Assembly (NCBI GenBank): GCA_018806915.1
Contig: JAGKQI010000105.1
Span: 2,418,001 to 2,482,000 of the forward strand
From: Phytophthora colocasiae
Taxonomy: Eukaryota > Oomycota > Peronosporomycetes > Peronosporales > Peronosporaceae
Direction of reading: 5' to 3'
Length of the DNA stretch: 64,000 nucleotides
Shown here: piece after piece, positions 1-11,801 of the stretch
How positions within the stretch are numbered: the stretch's first letter is position 1
Layout: every line of letters starts with the position of its first letter
The notes under the pieces: generated by a model
What the model saw: the letters and a program-made list of their open reading frames with translations, nothing else
What the model was told of the DNA's origin: nothing
Databases searched by the model: none
Translations under genes and position numbers: made by a program

Positions 1-1
1 G

Positions 2-2340
2 ACGCTGTCCGAGATCCACTTCCCAGATACTGGATACCGCTCGATGGAGTCCATTTGTGTGAGTGGGAGCTGTCGATTGAAGCGGATTTTCACCATGAAG
101 GACGCTCCCACGCCGTCCAGAGGCTCGCAGGATGTCAGACACGCGGATATACGGGAGATCCCACGGCAGTTCGTGTTCTCAGCAACGCAGCGTGGATCTA
201 GCGTGGTGATTCCAATCCCGACGTTGTATTTCTCGATGGAAAGTGGACAATTAAACGGGCTAAATGGTGTAGCTGTCGTTGGAAACGCAGTTAGCAATGT
301 GACGCCAAGGACCGCTCGACGTACTCAAACAGCACCGAAAAAGACGCAAGTTAAAGTGAGACGAGCAGTGAGACCTGTGACTGACCAACGTTTCCGTAAA
401 TCACCAATGCAGCAGGCGGATACGGAGAGCGACAAACCTATTGAAGTGGAGCACAATCGTTTGCGCACTCCAGCTAGAGTAAGCTCCTCAACCAGAAAAC
501 TTCGAACGCCTCGGAATCTTGGTACAGTGATTGTGGAGAAGAAGGTAAGTCCACGTTATGCTGCACCATTATCTCCTACATTTGAGGAGGTGGAACGGCG
601 CCTGAAAGAAGACTTTCATGTGAACAAGTCGAGTGGGGTAATGCAGGTAGTATCGCCTAGCATGCCTACAGTTAAACTTGTTGACCGTGCTTGGAGCCCT
701 CGCGACAGTGCACACTCCAGTGTGATAGCATGTCTGAACGCTAACGACTTGCATCCAGCAGTAGAAAGTCAAAAGCTGCGTCAATCTATCGTGGGAGAGA
801 TCCAGCAGAAGATTGCGGACTTGGAAGCGGATGACGAGCTTGCAGATCAACGTGATCGAGAGCTGTTTCTGAAGCACACGTCGCTCCACAGTGGGGAATG
901 GCATCTCCAGCAGCTTCAAAACGAAGACCTCGATAATGATGGAGCTTCACTTTCAGACGACGACGTGGAGCTGAGTTCGTCCTGGAGACGAGAATCAGCT
1001 ACACCGATGCCTGCCCAAACAAAACCCTCGATGTCTTCTCGCTGTAGCGCAGAGAAGGACTCGATTTTCTCGTCATTGTTGGAGCCGGATGCTGAGAAGC
1101 GAGTTACAACGTTGTTTGATTTCGACTTACTGTTACAAGACGTGAAACCTTTACCTCAGGTTCAAAGTACCGAGACTGAGTTACCTGCAAAACAGCAGGG
1201 AAATCAAATTGAGCAAGTGTTTGGTGCCGAAAGCGATTCAGATGACCAGGAGCTCACCAAGCTGTTAGCTGCTAAACGATCAGCAAGACGGCTGCAAGTA
1301 GACTCATCTGAATGCGGTGACGAGAATCGGAGCGTGAAGGACAAACGGCAATGTGAGGGTGACGAACCAAATGAAGAAATGAGAACCGAATCACATGATG
1401 CACGGGAAAAGGATGACTGGGTGATGATTGAGACCACAATTGAGGGGTCGAAACTGAATCAAGAGGAAGACAAGAAGGATTCGGATGTTGATATGGGAGC
1501 TGAAATGACTGGGCTGTCGATCGACCTGTAAGTTGTATTCTGTATTCTGTTTATCTATTGTGAAGTATTTATCTTCTCTAATTGTTATGTTTGGGGGCAG
1601 AACTAGCGAGCTCAGTGCTGGCAACGACAGTGACCTTGGAGACGCTGGAGACTTTGAGAGCTCAGTCGAGCACACGGACCCAACAAGCCCGCAGATTGAC
1701 GAGTCTACGCACGATAACGACCATGCTTCAAACGACGACGACAGCTTCGATTTCGGTGGGTTCTTTCTCAATTCCTGCTCTTCTTTTGATCATGAAATGG
1801 TAACACCACTCATCTGCAGAAGATCTCGTCAACGAATCAAGTGACCACCGGGAAGAAGACGAGGAAGTGCAGCAAGCGGCACCTAGAGCTTTGCAGCAGG
1901 CGTCGAGAGACCTTAATCCGAGACTTTCTAGTAGCCCCCAGCGTACCCAAAAGCGGCAGCCACCTCCGGTGCCACCAAGACAAACAGTCCCAGCACAATC
2001 GCCGCTGATACATTCTCGTCCAAGCTCTCGGGACAAAGCTCTTATATCCCAATCACCAGAGCTCTCGTCATCTTTCTCTTCTCAAAGGATACAACGGTTG
2101 CTGGAATCGACGGATTGGTCAGCGGAACTCAATGCCCACGCTAACAACAGGCGCTCTTGTAGCCCCAGAAATCGACGCTCGAAACCTTCTTCTCAGTGTT
2201 CCTCTGGCATTCAGCGCTGGAGCATTCGGGCGTCTTCATCGCGAAAGACATCGGCATCGTCCATTGAGCTTGTATACGATCCAATTCTGCGTTGCTACTA
2301 CGATCCTGTAGCCAACAAATACTACGCGTTATCGGAATAG
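2..2340 (+). CDS. Hypothetical protein, 5' partial, three visible exons
   Basis: I do not recognise this protein. The reading frame is open from the left edge, so the true start lies outside the window. Exons are 2-1527, 1601-1755 and 1820-2340. The introns are 73 and 64 nt, have GT..AG ends and match in phase, giving at least 733 residues. The N-terminal part is basic and rich in Thr, Arg and Pro; the middle is acidic and rich in Ser, Asp and Glu; the product looks mostly disordered. The last 25 residues hold a compact aromatic motif (VYDPILRCYYDPVANKYYAL) resembling the YDP..YYDP..YY repeats of OCRE-type modules. This suggests a protein-interaction tail, but that is inference. The stop lies 43 bp from the convergent phosphodiesterase gene, so the 3' UTRs must overlap. 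Confidence 0.7.
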
Positions 2341-2383
2341 CCTTTAAGCTTCAACAGAGAAAATGATCAGCACTTGTACTTGA

Positions 2384-4669
2384 TCATCCGTCGTCTGTCC
2401 CGAGCAACATATTCGCAACGCTACGTCGAGAACGAGGCGTCACCGACTCCTCTGGAATCGTATTTTGCGTTAGAGTGTCGCGTTGCCGCCTTACACCAAG
2501 GTCTCGGATCACGTCCTTGATCATGTGCGGCTTAAACTCATCTGAGAGCGATGCCCAGAACTCACGGTTCCCGAGCAGCGATCGGTATGCCCCGGAGTTG
2601 ATACTGACTAGGATCTGTGCCCAGACGCTGAACAGTGGGGCCACAATGAAATCTGCAAACCCGACTTGCATCTTCTTGATGACGATCGTGTCGCGGTCCA
2701 TGAACGGGGAAACGGGAAGCCCGAGCTGTTTCTCCATATCTCCCTGTATGAAAAACTCTTCCACCACGCGATCCGTCCAACGCAGCATAGTCTCTCGCTC
2801 CTTGGCAGGGTTGGAGACGTCACAGGTATGGAGGATCATCTTTAGCAGCAGCTTTTTGTCACCAATATTCTTCACAAGCACAGCACCTTCATCTAAAGCA
2901 GCCGACAGAATATTGGTCTTGAAAAGTGCCACGTCCTCGAAGTGCTTAGCCATGTCGGTAGCCAATACCATTTGAATAATCATATCGCGTGCGTACTTGA
3001 AGTCGTCCGGTGCCAGGTGGCCCAGCACATTGAGATCAGAGTTCTTCATGACCAAGAACGACTGCGCTACGTGATAATTTTCTAGCACCGCATGGTCGTT
3101 GTAGCGCAGTGCAATCTCTGACGCTGTTGAGATGTGGAAACCGTTGTTGAAGCCATCGTGCATGAAGTCATGGACACCAGCCGCAATGAGAGACAATGCA
3201 CGATCCAATGGACGCAAATACGGCTGCAATTCTGGTTGAATGAGGAAATAGTGCACAGTCTGCATCACGTCGGCAGCGTGTATAGCATTGTGGTACGGGT
3301 TTGTAGAGATGTATCCGCGTTGGATCTCAAGCAGGAAGTTCACCAGGAGATTGCTCTCTATATTCAACGCCTGGCAAAGCGAGTCCCTCATGAGATAGTG
3401 GCCGATGTAGCAAAGAGCATTTCCACCGGAAACAACATGCACCCGGAAAACGTCGAAGTTCCACGAGTTAAGACCTTGCAGCAAGTTCTGTAGTTCAAAT
3501 TCAGAAGCCGAGTCCAGTGTCGGAAGTAGGTCGCGCATTGTCGCGCCCCGACTGGAATGAGACAACGAGTGCTCATGGTGGTGATGTCGGTGAGGAGACT
3601 GCGGTTTAGATCCTGCCGCACTTCCTTCAGAGCTGCCACTGGGAACGTCATGCGCGCCATCCACGTCGGAACAAGAGCTACCTACGGACGAGCGTCGACG
3701 TTTTCGGTCCGGACCTTCGTCTTCTTCGCCAGCATCCGGAAGAACCTTGCTTAAGTCGTTTCCTCGCAGCATTTCGCCGCGCAACCAGTTCTGCGTATCA
3801 TCATCAACTCCTTCTACTGCCAGCAGCTCCTCGTTAGCGTCGTACAACCTGCTGTTCTTGATGGCATCGATAGCAAAGTCTAGGCCGTCCCGGAGTGACG
3901 GACGGATAGCTGGATGGAACCGCAACTCGTTTAGAATTCTCAGCACATGCTCTACAGGGGATGTAATAGCCCCTTTGTTCAGGTGCATAAGGTTCATGGA
4001 CTTGGATCTCTGCTTGACCCTTTCAAATACCACAAGCACGCGCAGAACTCGTAGAATCACACGTAACCTCAAAATCTTCACCAGAATTGTGGATGTTGTT
4101 CCCATGGCGGCTACAACCCCTAAAACGAAGCTGACGACGATCACCAGCGCGTCAAACAACGCCCACACGTCTCGTAAATAGTGCAGACCGTAGGCGAACA
4201 CTTTGAGCATAATCTCCAGTAGTAAAATGGACCCGACCGTAATATCTGTCACGTCGATCGCTAGCTTGTAAGAAGAGAGCGTGTCATCCGCCATCGTGAG
4301 CTGCACCGTCACAAAGACGCCGTAGAACAGTACGATCATGACGAAGAACAGCTCGACACTCAATTGCCGCATGAATTCGCCCACTGCAAGACGCACGCGG
4401 TGCAACGTGCGTATGTTCGTCACGCCGCTTTGTCTCCGCGTCGTGAGCTCATTGCCACCGGCGCCGCGTCTCTTCCTGGAATTTCCTTCAGGGCTTGAAT
4501 GTGCGTGAGTGGCGCTGTCCGCAGGCGCAACGGCGCGCGACCGGCGTTCGCCGTACGGAGAGCGACGTAGGAACCGCGAGAAGGTCTGGCGCTTCGGTCT
4601 GCAGGCGCTAGACGGCGGATGAGCCGGGGCCGACGGCGGAGGCACGGACGGCGACGACTCCCCCGACAT
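2384..4669 (-). CDS. Voltage-sensor domain fused to cyclic-nucleotide phosphodiesterase
   Basis: Single-exon, 761 residues. Residues 1-95 are a Pro/Ser/Arg-rich cytosolic tail. Residues about 104-215 form four membrane helices typical of an ion-channel voltage sensor: S2 carries Glu152, S3 carries FD (Asp173), and S4 has spaced positive residues (Lys198, Arg201, Arg203, Arg207, Arg210). No S5-pore-S6 follows. A linker with a His-rich patch (361-367) leads to a class I PDEase catalytic domain (about 430-725). It has YHNAIHAADV (proton donor His460, metal ligand His464), HDFMHDGFNN (His500, Asp501), ATDMAKHF, HTCDVSNPAK (Asp617) and the purine-clamp Gln668. From the family, this should hydrolyse cAMP and/or cGMP at a membrane. 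Control by membrane voltage is inference from the fusion. The motif Pro after HDxxH is Asp here, but all metal ligands are kept. Confidence 0.92.
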   Translation of the reverse strand: MSGESSPSVPPPSAPAHPPSSACRPKRQTFSRFLRRSPYGERRSRAVAPADSATHAHSSPEGNSRKRRGAGGNELTTRRQSGVTNIRTLHRVRLAVGEFMRQLSVELFFVMIVLFYGVFVTVQLTMADDTLSSYKLAIDVTDITVGSILLLEIMLKVFAYGLHYLRDVWALFDALVIVVSFVLGVVAAMGTTSTILVKILRLRVILRVLRVLVVFERVKQRSKSMNLMHLNKGAITSPVEHVLRILNELRFHPAIRPSLRDGLDFAIDAIKNSRLYDANEELLAVEGVDDDTQNWLRGEMLRGNDLSKVLPDAGEEDEGPDRKRRRSSVGSSCSDVDGAHDVPSGSSEGSAAGSKPQSPHRHHHHEHSLSHSSRGATMRDLLPTLDSASEFELQNLLQGLNSWNFDVFRVHVVSGGNALCYIGHYLMRDSLCQALNIESNLLVNFLLEIQRGYISTNPYHNAIHAADVMQTVHYFLIQPELQPYLRPLDRALSLIAAGVHDFMHDGFNNGFHISTASEIALRYNDHAVLENYHVAQSFLVMKNSDLNVLGHLAPDDFKYARDMIIQMVLATDMAKHFEDVALFKTNILSAALDEGAVLVKNIGDKKLLLKMILHTCDVSNPAKERETMLRWTDRVVEEFFIQGDMEKQLGLPVSPFMDRDTIVIKKMQVGFADFIVAPLFSVWAQILVSINSGAYRSLLGNREFWASLSDEFKPHMIKDVIRDLGVRRQRDTLTQNTIPEESVTPRSRRSVANMLLGTDDG

Positions 4670-5767
4670 GGAGGCCGCTCGCTGCTACGTGTAGTTAAGA
4701 GGTCTCAGCTTGAGACGGCGGTGGCTCGGAATGCGTGCGATCAAGTTGAAGGCGTTGCAGGTGTTCGGACGCCGCCGCTATTGTTAGCGAGGAGCTACGG
4801 ACTAAAAATAGCCGAAAGGGCGCAAAAAGAACGTTTGGGCGACGAAAGGGCGCAGCAGGGTATGACGTTAGATAGGTTGGAGGTGCGAATGAAGGAACCA
4901 GTGCTGTTGCATGGCGTCGATCTTGGTCAACTTGGCGGTCATTTTGCTTGAAGTTTGCAAGCGCACGCACGACATTATGGACCTTTGGCTTTGGCCACCA
5001 AATTGGTGTCCAGACTCAGCAATGCAACAGCCAGCAGCTGGCATTGAAAGGGGAATCGTGGCGTTTGCGGTATCACATACTATCCGACACGAGGTGCTGG
5101 CGAAGAACGCCTCGATAAAAGTTTGCTGCTGGTGCCAGTGCTGGCACCCGTCCGCGATCCTTCGCTGTGGAGCGTTTCGTGGAGCAAATCCAGGTGAAAT
5201 GCATATCTTTGAACACCCTTTTGTCGTGACATGCATGACGACATCTTGTGTAGCTTTCGCGTGGATACTTACTTGGGCTGGTTGAAAAACTCAGCACAGG
5301 AAGGCAACATCACCTCGCAGCACCACGTCGGCCACGAAAGATATTGCCGTTCTGTCTCGTAAAGCTGCGCAGCAACACACAGCCAGCAGCTAGAACGCTT
5401 TATCGACGCTAAAGTCGTTGCTAACAGTACAGTAATAAAACTACATGCGCTTTCTTATCTTTTTCCGCGTCGGAATCTCCGCCCGTAAAATAGTCTTTTG
5501 TGACGGCTTCCATATTTCTGGGACCAAAAATCGGCGGCTGGTCCCGCCAGTCACTTGGTTTTTGTATGCAACGGCAAAGTATAAACGAGCCGCGGAAGAA
5601 AAGCAAATTGAGTCCTCAGTCATACAAAACTCGAGTCAGTCGCAGCTCACTCCCGCAACTTCAAAGCACGCAGACAGCAAGCGAAATCCGCTTTCTCCCG
5701 CCCTTCCTTCCGCCTTGGTCACCCGTTCGGGGTTGCGCCCACGCACTAGGAAAGCTATTCGTCTGCC
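4670..5767. other. Divergent intergenic region, about 1.1 kb
   Basis: This lies between the start codons of the phosphodiesterase (minus) and the PSP1-domain gene (plus), so it should hold both promoters and 5' UTRs. I see no gene I can support. A minus-strand reading frame (4868-5236) ends with a short coding-like stretch beginning MTAKLTKIDAM, about 200 bp upstream of the phosphodiesterase start. It could be an upstream ORF in that gene's leader, but this is weak. Confidence 0.5.
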
Positions 5768-8377
5768 ATGCACCGCACGCGCCACTCGTCGCTGGACTAT
5801 CTAGGCGGCGCACAGGAGGAATGGTCCGAATTCCTGTCGACCAGCATGATGGCGCTGTCCACGACCGACGCGGAAGCTCCTCCTCCTCCTGGAATTGCGT
5901 CACCTACGCGTCGTTCTCACCATCCAGGCGCAGATATCGCCGCTGGACGTCGTATGAAGCCTCGTGGCATGTCCATGAACGAATCCTTGTCGCCTGCTCC
6001 TCTTCCAGCCGACGCCTGGCGACCACTTGGCCGGCGCGTGGCGTCTCCGCCTCCTACGCTCACTCGGTCGTTATCCAGCTCCCCAGAGACGTCACCACCG
6101 TCATCGGATAACCAGTCGTACCATTTCCGAGCTGTGGATCCTCAAGTGACTGTTATGTCCACGAACAGAACGTTCGGACGTCTTGGAAGCAGCTCCTCGC
6201 TACGTGGAGCTGACACAGGAGATGCAAAGCTGAAACAAGCTGCAAGTTTCCGAGGAGTAGTGAGTTCTTGTCTTTCGTCCTCAGGATCATCGATCTACGA
6301 CTCTTCGTCTTCAGATGAAGAGCAAGTGGAAGGAGCTTCTCCGTTGTCGAACCAGTTGGATCCTGGAGCGGTCCCTGCTCCACCGCCGGTGGATCCGTCC
6401 TATGCGGAGTCGTGTCTCCCTGTTCTTTCGCAGCTTCCTCGCCCACCGAGAAGCATCAGCGTGGACAGTGGCAGTGGAGCTCATTCGGGATCCTTGGTTC
6501 ATGTCAAGTCGCCGGTGTTGGGGAACAGGAAGGACGCGCAGACATGGCAGTTGCAAGACGAAGAATTCCTCATGACGAGTCCTCGATTCGGATCATCACT
6601 GAGGAACAGAGATGCAGGACATGTTGACCTGTTCCGTGGAAATAGCGTCGGCTCACTGCTTTCCACGTACGTTGCTGGTCGATGTGGGTAAGGTAATGAT
6701 GACTGGTTATTGACGTGGAGTATTTATTTGGCTACAGAGAGGCAAGTAACCAGTATGACGAAGAGTACCACGGCCACCCAAGGTATGGAGATGTACTTAG
6801 AAGTATCATTATTTGTTATTTTAACGACATATTTTTGTGATACACCTAGGTTGACTAAGGATTCGCGTGCTTCGTCGGTGGATTTCACGCTTGGACGCTC
6901 GCACGAAGTGAATCCGCCACTTCCTCCACCCCAGGAACCTCTGCAACGCTTGCGTGCGCGGTCATTCTCGTACTCACAAGGGTACGGCTCTGGATACAAC
7001 CCTTTCAATGGCAACAAACAGTACGGACCCCCACCTCACCAGCACCAGCACCAGCACCTACAACCACAGGCACAGGCTATGGGGCAGGAGTTCCCCCAAA
7101 CTCTTCGCAGCTTCCACTCAGCAAATGGCATGATGCAGCCTCAGCCACCCCCCACAGGTGTTCGCCCCCCGCGTGTAAGTATCCCTACGGATTCGCCCAT
7201 GCACCAATATCAGGTTCGTTTACTGTCAGTGTGTATTTAGATACATGTGTGTCAAGGGCACTAATGAAGTTTATTTGTGTTCGACTACAGTACGGACCAC
7301 CAATGCCGTATCGCCGGTACTCCGATGCGTTCGCAATGCCACCGTACCCGGACTCGTACAATGGTGAACAGCAGGAAAACCAGCCACACCAGGGTAACAC
7401 TGGTCGTGGCATGCGCTCCTACAGTGTGGAGTACGGCAACTATCCATCGACGCGAACAGCGCGTAGCTCGTCGATGGAGGGCCCTCAGCTCTTCGCGTCT
7501 GCGCCACCAATGGAATACCCACCTTCGTTAAGTCGCAGCAACTCGGCTGGGGTTGCTTTCGAATGGCCACGCGGCCGCATGGACTCGGCGCCCCCGTTGC
7601 CACCTGATATCCGCCCCAGTAGCAGCGCTTCTCACTTTCCGCCTCCTCCGCCTGAAGCGTACTATGATGTGGAGTTTAAACGTGGACGTCAGGAAGTATT
7701 TGCCGGACGCGCTTCTTACAAGCCTGGTGAATATGTCAAGGTAGGTGTTACTGTGGCCATAGCTGCGTTAAGATAGGTTACTGACCAGTATATTATTATT
7801 GCAGGTGGAGGCAGACCGCGGAGAGGATATTGGTCGGATCGTGCAACGTACAACGGACATCTCTAAGGTTGGCACTGGAAATGAATCGGGAAGCCCTGGA
7901 GATGAATCTATGGGGCGCGGTAAGCGTCATGACCTTCCAACGAAGAAAATAATTTGTGTGGCAAACCAGCGTGAATGCGAAATGCTGAGCGAACAGGTGG
8001 GTGCACCTGCATTGGCTTTTTAAGATGTTAGAGAGATTTGACCTGTTCTTGTGTGTTATGCAGCGTAAAGAGGAGCACGAGGTGTTTGAAGTGTGCAAGA
8101 GCAAAGTGCGTCAGCGCTTGCTCCCTATGAATGTGATTGACGCCGAGTATCAGTTTGATCGTCACAAGCTGACGTTCTTCTTCGAAGCTGACAGGTACGA
8201 GCTGCTGTCTTGATTTAACTGCTATCTTTTCTAACTGTGCAAGTTGTATGCTTCTACAGGCGTATTGACTTCCGAGAACTTGTGCGCGACCTCTTTGCTA
8301 TCTACAAGACGCGCATCTGGCTACAGCAGGTCGTTCCGTCTGGGAAGAAAACAGGGAATGAACCCGAAGCCAATTAA
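5768..8377 (+). CDS. PSP1 C-terminal-domain protein with long disordered N-terminus
   Basis: Seven exons: 5768-6666, 6738-6782, 6850-7213, 7291-7740, 7805-7996, 8064-8194, 8260-8377. All introns have GT..AG ends and matching phases. The first part is long and low-complexity, rich in Ser and Pro, with a His-Gln repeat (CACCAG triplets near 7035-7060) and Pro-Pro-Tyr runs. The C-terminal 200 residues are a PSP1 domain: it starts at YDVEFKRGRQEVFAG, passes through EADRGEDIGRIV and the basic KSKVRQRLLPMNVIDAEYQFD, and ends with DFRELVRDLFAIYKTRIW. The fold is shared with bacterial YaaT/RicT and kinetoplastid RNA-binding proteins. Yeast PSP1 was found as a suppressor of DNA polymerase alpha mutants. 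A role in RNA or RNP control is plausible but unproven here. Confidence 0.88.
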
Positions 8378-8826
8378 CAGCCCTAAGGCATCGTGTCAGC
8401 CGTGAGAGGAACTGCGGTTCGGCACACACGTATTTCATCGGCTCCAGCCTGGGTGACCCGCTGATTATTGTTTCGAGATCGGAAAGCAACGACCTCGAGA
8501 CCGGACCATTCATAGACAACAAGAGAGAAGCGTGGTTATCCAGCAAACATAGGAGATCAAGTCCAGCAAGGAAAGAGTCATGACACCCAAAACACCAACG
8601 AGAATCAAGAAGCAGCGGCGACAAATGCAAGGAGAGGACATTTTAGATGGCGAATTAGATGGATATGTTAGAACTTGGTGACGTTCGCGCGCAATAGAAT
8701 GCTTTTGCTTCAGGCTCGTGTTGTGTCCTCTCCAGTTCGTTCTCAAGACAGGCTACTTTCACCAGAACATCCGACCACCAAGAACCTTTTCAAGCTGGAC
8801 GCATTAGCTAGTCGCTACCGGTGGCT
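8378..8826. other. Intergenic region
   Basis: This holds the 3' UTR of the PSP1 gene and the upstream region of the FYVE/GAF gene. Only a 33-codon ATG frame near 8580 (MTPKTPTRIKKQRRQ...) stands out, and I cannot support it as a gene. Confidence 0.4.
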
Positions 8827-11801
8827 ATGTCTGGCATCGACAACGCTGGCCATCGGCCCGTTTCCATTCCGCGCAATCCGGTTGAAAAACCGTCGTCGAC
8901 ACCTTCGCCTAACTTTCCATTGAAAGCAACGGCCCCACGGCCCTTCAGTACGTTTGGGGTGAAGCATTCAGTCATTTTCTGGATCTCAAGGGCGTTGCAA
9001 TGAGAAACGAGATGCGTGAAGTCGAAGAAGACAGCAGAGAGCCGTCAAGTGGTGGAAATGCAAGTTTAACTGAAGCTCATGCGGGTCAAGGTCGCTACGT
9101 CGTGCCGTTCACCATGTCACGCGAAGAAGAAGCTGTCGGGATGGAGCTGGCACGGTCTCAGTTACCTCAACTTATGGCTGAGTGCACCAATTGTGAAGAG
9201 ATGAACGAGTCGTGGACGCGAGTCAAGACTCGGAAGAAGGCAGGAGTTGTTCTATGGAAGAAACGTATCGTACAAGCTAAGAGAGCGTCCAAGAGGAAGA
9301 AATGGGGATCAACTTCTGCTTTGGGGCTCGAAGAAACTCACAGGCCAGTGACCTACAGCACTCGTAGCTCTACGACAGTGAATGCTCCGGTGGATACTGT
9401 GCTCAAGATCTTAGACGCGTCGGTAGCAACCGCCTATCGGTCGTTCACCAGGATCATCTACGGGAATCTCATTGCAGACACATCGGTGCTTTTCCACAGT
9501 TCCACAGCAAGTACAGATTTCCAGACTGAGGCCGATACCGAAAGCCTTGCAGTCCGTTGGTTTGTGTGCCGATGCAGTAACCCCATAGTCTCGGACTGCG
9601 ATTTTTGTGTGCAAGAGTATACGAAACGATACTCAATCGATGAACTAAACATGAACGGACATCACTACAACAATAACAAGTGGGAAGAAGGAGTTGAAGA
9701 TGATCATGGCGCTATCGAGGACGGGTTGCACCCTATCAGCGAAACACCTGTGGCTTATAAACTATTCCGGTCGATGGAAACTCGACACTGTCCAGAGCTT
9801 CTCGAGTCTCATCGGGTAGTGCGATGCAAAGTGCCTTTGGGCGGGTTCCTCTTGTATCCCACAGACAGCAGTGACAGGACTGACGTTGTGTTCTATATGA
9901 GCATCACTCAAGATGCACAAAGCAACCGTAGCAGGAACCCTGCGTTGAACGATGCCATGTCGACGCACTGTAGTGACCGCCAGTTCCGTGCACTGCAAGG
10001 TGTTGTGAAGCAAATGGCACTGCAAATCGGCCGCCTGGACAGCGCTGTGGAGTCGTACAAACTGAGCCTCCACCTTGAGTCTCTGCATTCGTTACAATGG
10101 GTGCGCAATGCTGAAAGAGTGGAGTGTGTCGTGTGCTGTAGAAGATTTAACCAACTGCTTCGACGGCGACATCACTGCCGGTTGTGTGGAGAAGTCATTT
10201 GTCGGGAGTGTTCTGTGCACAAGGACGTGGATTTACCTTCGTTCGGCCCTACAGCATTGCGAATCTGTACCAATTGCAATCGTCTTCATTCAACATCGGA
10301 CCAAACGTCAAGATCCACATCGCAGCTATCTACACCTTCTGAAAAACCGCGAAGGCGCCGATTTGATGCGGGCTCGAGGGTGGGGAATTTGGCAATTCCC
10401 GTGGATGTTCCATCACGTCGACGCAGCAACACTGTGGGTCGAGATGTACATAACGAGAGGCAGTCGGGTGCTGTGAAGGCGACGGATGGTGCACAACTCC
10501 GAAGAGCTTTGGAGCAAGTTGCTAGCTGTCCGAAACCTGCAGCATCTCCTGTTATCGATCGTCGGTACTTCGCCAACAAGTTAGGTGGCATGAAGTCATC
10601 TGCTCCTAATACTCCAAAGGCAGTGCCATCACCAGTTGCAATGTATCGGTCATCTTCCGAGACCTTCTCGGCTTCTCCGCATAGCAAGCCACCGAGACTA
10701 CTCAAGGCGCCAGTTCCTCAAATGAACTACAGTGACGACGAAGACAAGTTCGCGAGTGATGCGATACGTCCTGCCAACGGGACTACTCGTGCACGCCCAA
10801 TGTACGCTGTGAAGATGGACAATAACGCGATGAATGGCAGTCAGCGGAGTGTTTCGACGTTCAATGTGGCCCCGAGAAGTCCAGTGGATAGACCTCTGGT
10901 GTACAGGAACTTCGAGACGCTGAAATCGTACGAAGACGTGTTCCTCAGACTGTGCGAGAATGCGGCTTCCGTTCGGAATTCCAAGTTTGTTGCAATGACA
11001 CTGTTCACTCGGGCTGAGAAGAACCAGGAAAATGAGATCGGCGTGGGGGAATCAGCGGTTCATTATCTCAAGGTGGACGGCAAAACCAAGCTCATGAAAA
11101 CGGCATCGAATCTGCGTTGCTGTGAACCAGTGCTTCGACTGAACAGCCCTGTTATCACACGAAATACATGGGAGACGGATGGCAAGTCTCAAGTTCACCC
11201 GTCTGGGTATGACTTCAGACAGCTTCCGATTGTCATGGGGCCACAGCAAGCAAGGTTCTACGCTGGAGTGCCGTTGACTGACGCTAAGAAGCGCTACCGG
11301 TACGGAGCAATTGCAATCTTCGATGCTGGAACGAGCCCTGGTGATGATGATGATGTGCCTATGAAGAAAACACTGCAAGCACTTCATGTTTGTGCGCGTG
11401 AAGCGATCATGACAGTAGATGAGAGGAGAAAGGAGCTTGAGCTACGAACCTTCCTGCAAGCGCCTTTGATTCAACTACGACAGTCCGAGCCTGCTTTGCA
11501 CCTCAGCATGGATATTTCCCAGTCAAGTCCCCAATGGATAGATATCGAGAGCCTCGACGGTGATAGCGACGATGACGACTATATCGACGAGGCCCAGCGA
11601 CGTCTCGACTACGATGTCCGGAACGCTCAAACTAATAAAAACTATGAAGCTTCCTCCGGTGACAGCTCTAGCGTCGGGAAATCCCATGTAGAATACTTCC
11701 AGAACAAGATGCGAGAGCTCGTGCGGCAGGCTCAAGACACACAGGCTCAGATGGTCGAGAACACACTTGTCATGGAGCGTCAGGGGGTCCCCATTCTATA
11801 G
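8827..11801 (+). CDS. START-like / FYVE zinc finger / GAF domain protein
   Basis: The preferred model has two exons, 8827-8947 and 9022-11801, with a 74-nt intron (GTACGT donor). It joins two coding-like frames and gives 966 residues. The fallback is an unspliced ATG at 9000 (933 residues). Using the 9000 numbering, residues about 115-330 look like a START-type lipid-binding fold of the sort common before FYVE in oomycetes. Residues about 366-425 are a FYVE finger with RRRHHCRLCG and paired CxxC motifs, which should bind phosphatidylinositol 3-phosphate on endosomes. Residues about 640-820 resemble a GAF small-molecule-binding domain. The end is acidic with a short coiled coil. This combination belongs to large oomycete FYVE families; the specific ligand is unknown. 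Confidence 0.82.

Noticed and set aside
569..919. Minus-strand 116-codon ORF opposite gene 1
   Set aside because: It is antisense to the spliced reading of gene 1 and shows no motif or codon bias.
2475..2975. Plus-strand 166-codon ORF opposite the phosphodiesterase
   Set aside because: It is the shadow of the PDEase catalytic region; the minus frame holds all the motifs.
4911..5285. Plus-strand 124-codon ORF in the divergent gap
   Set aside because: No coding bias or domain; high Cys/Trp content suggests chance.
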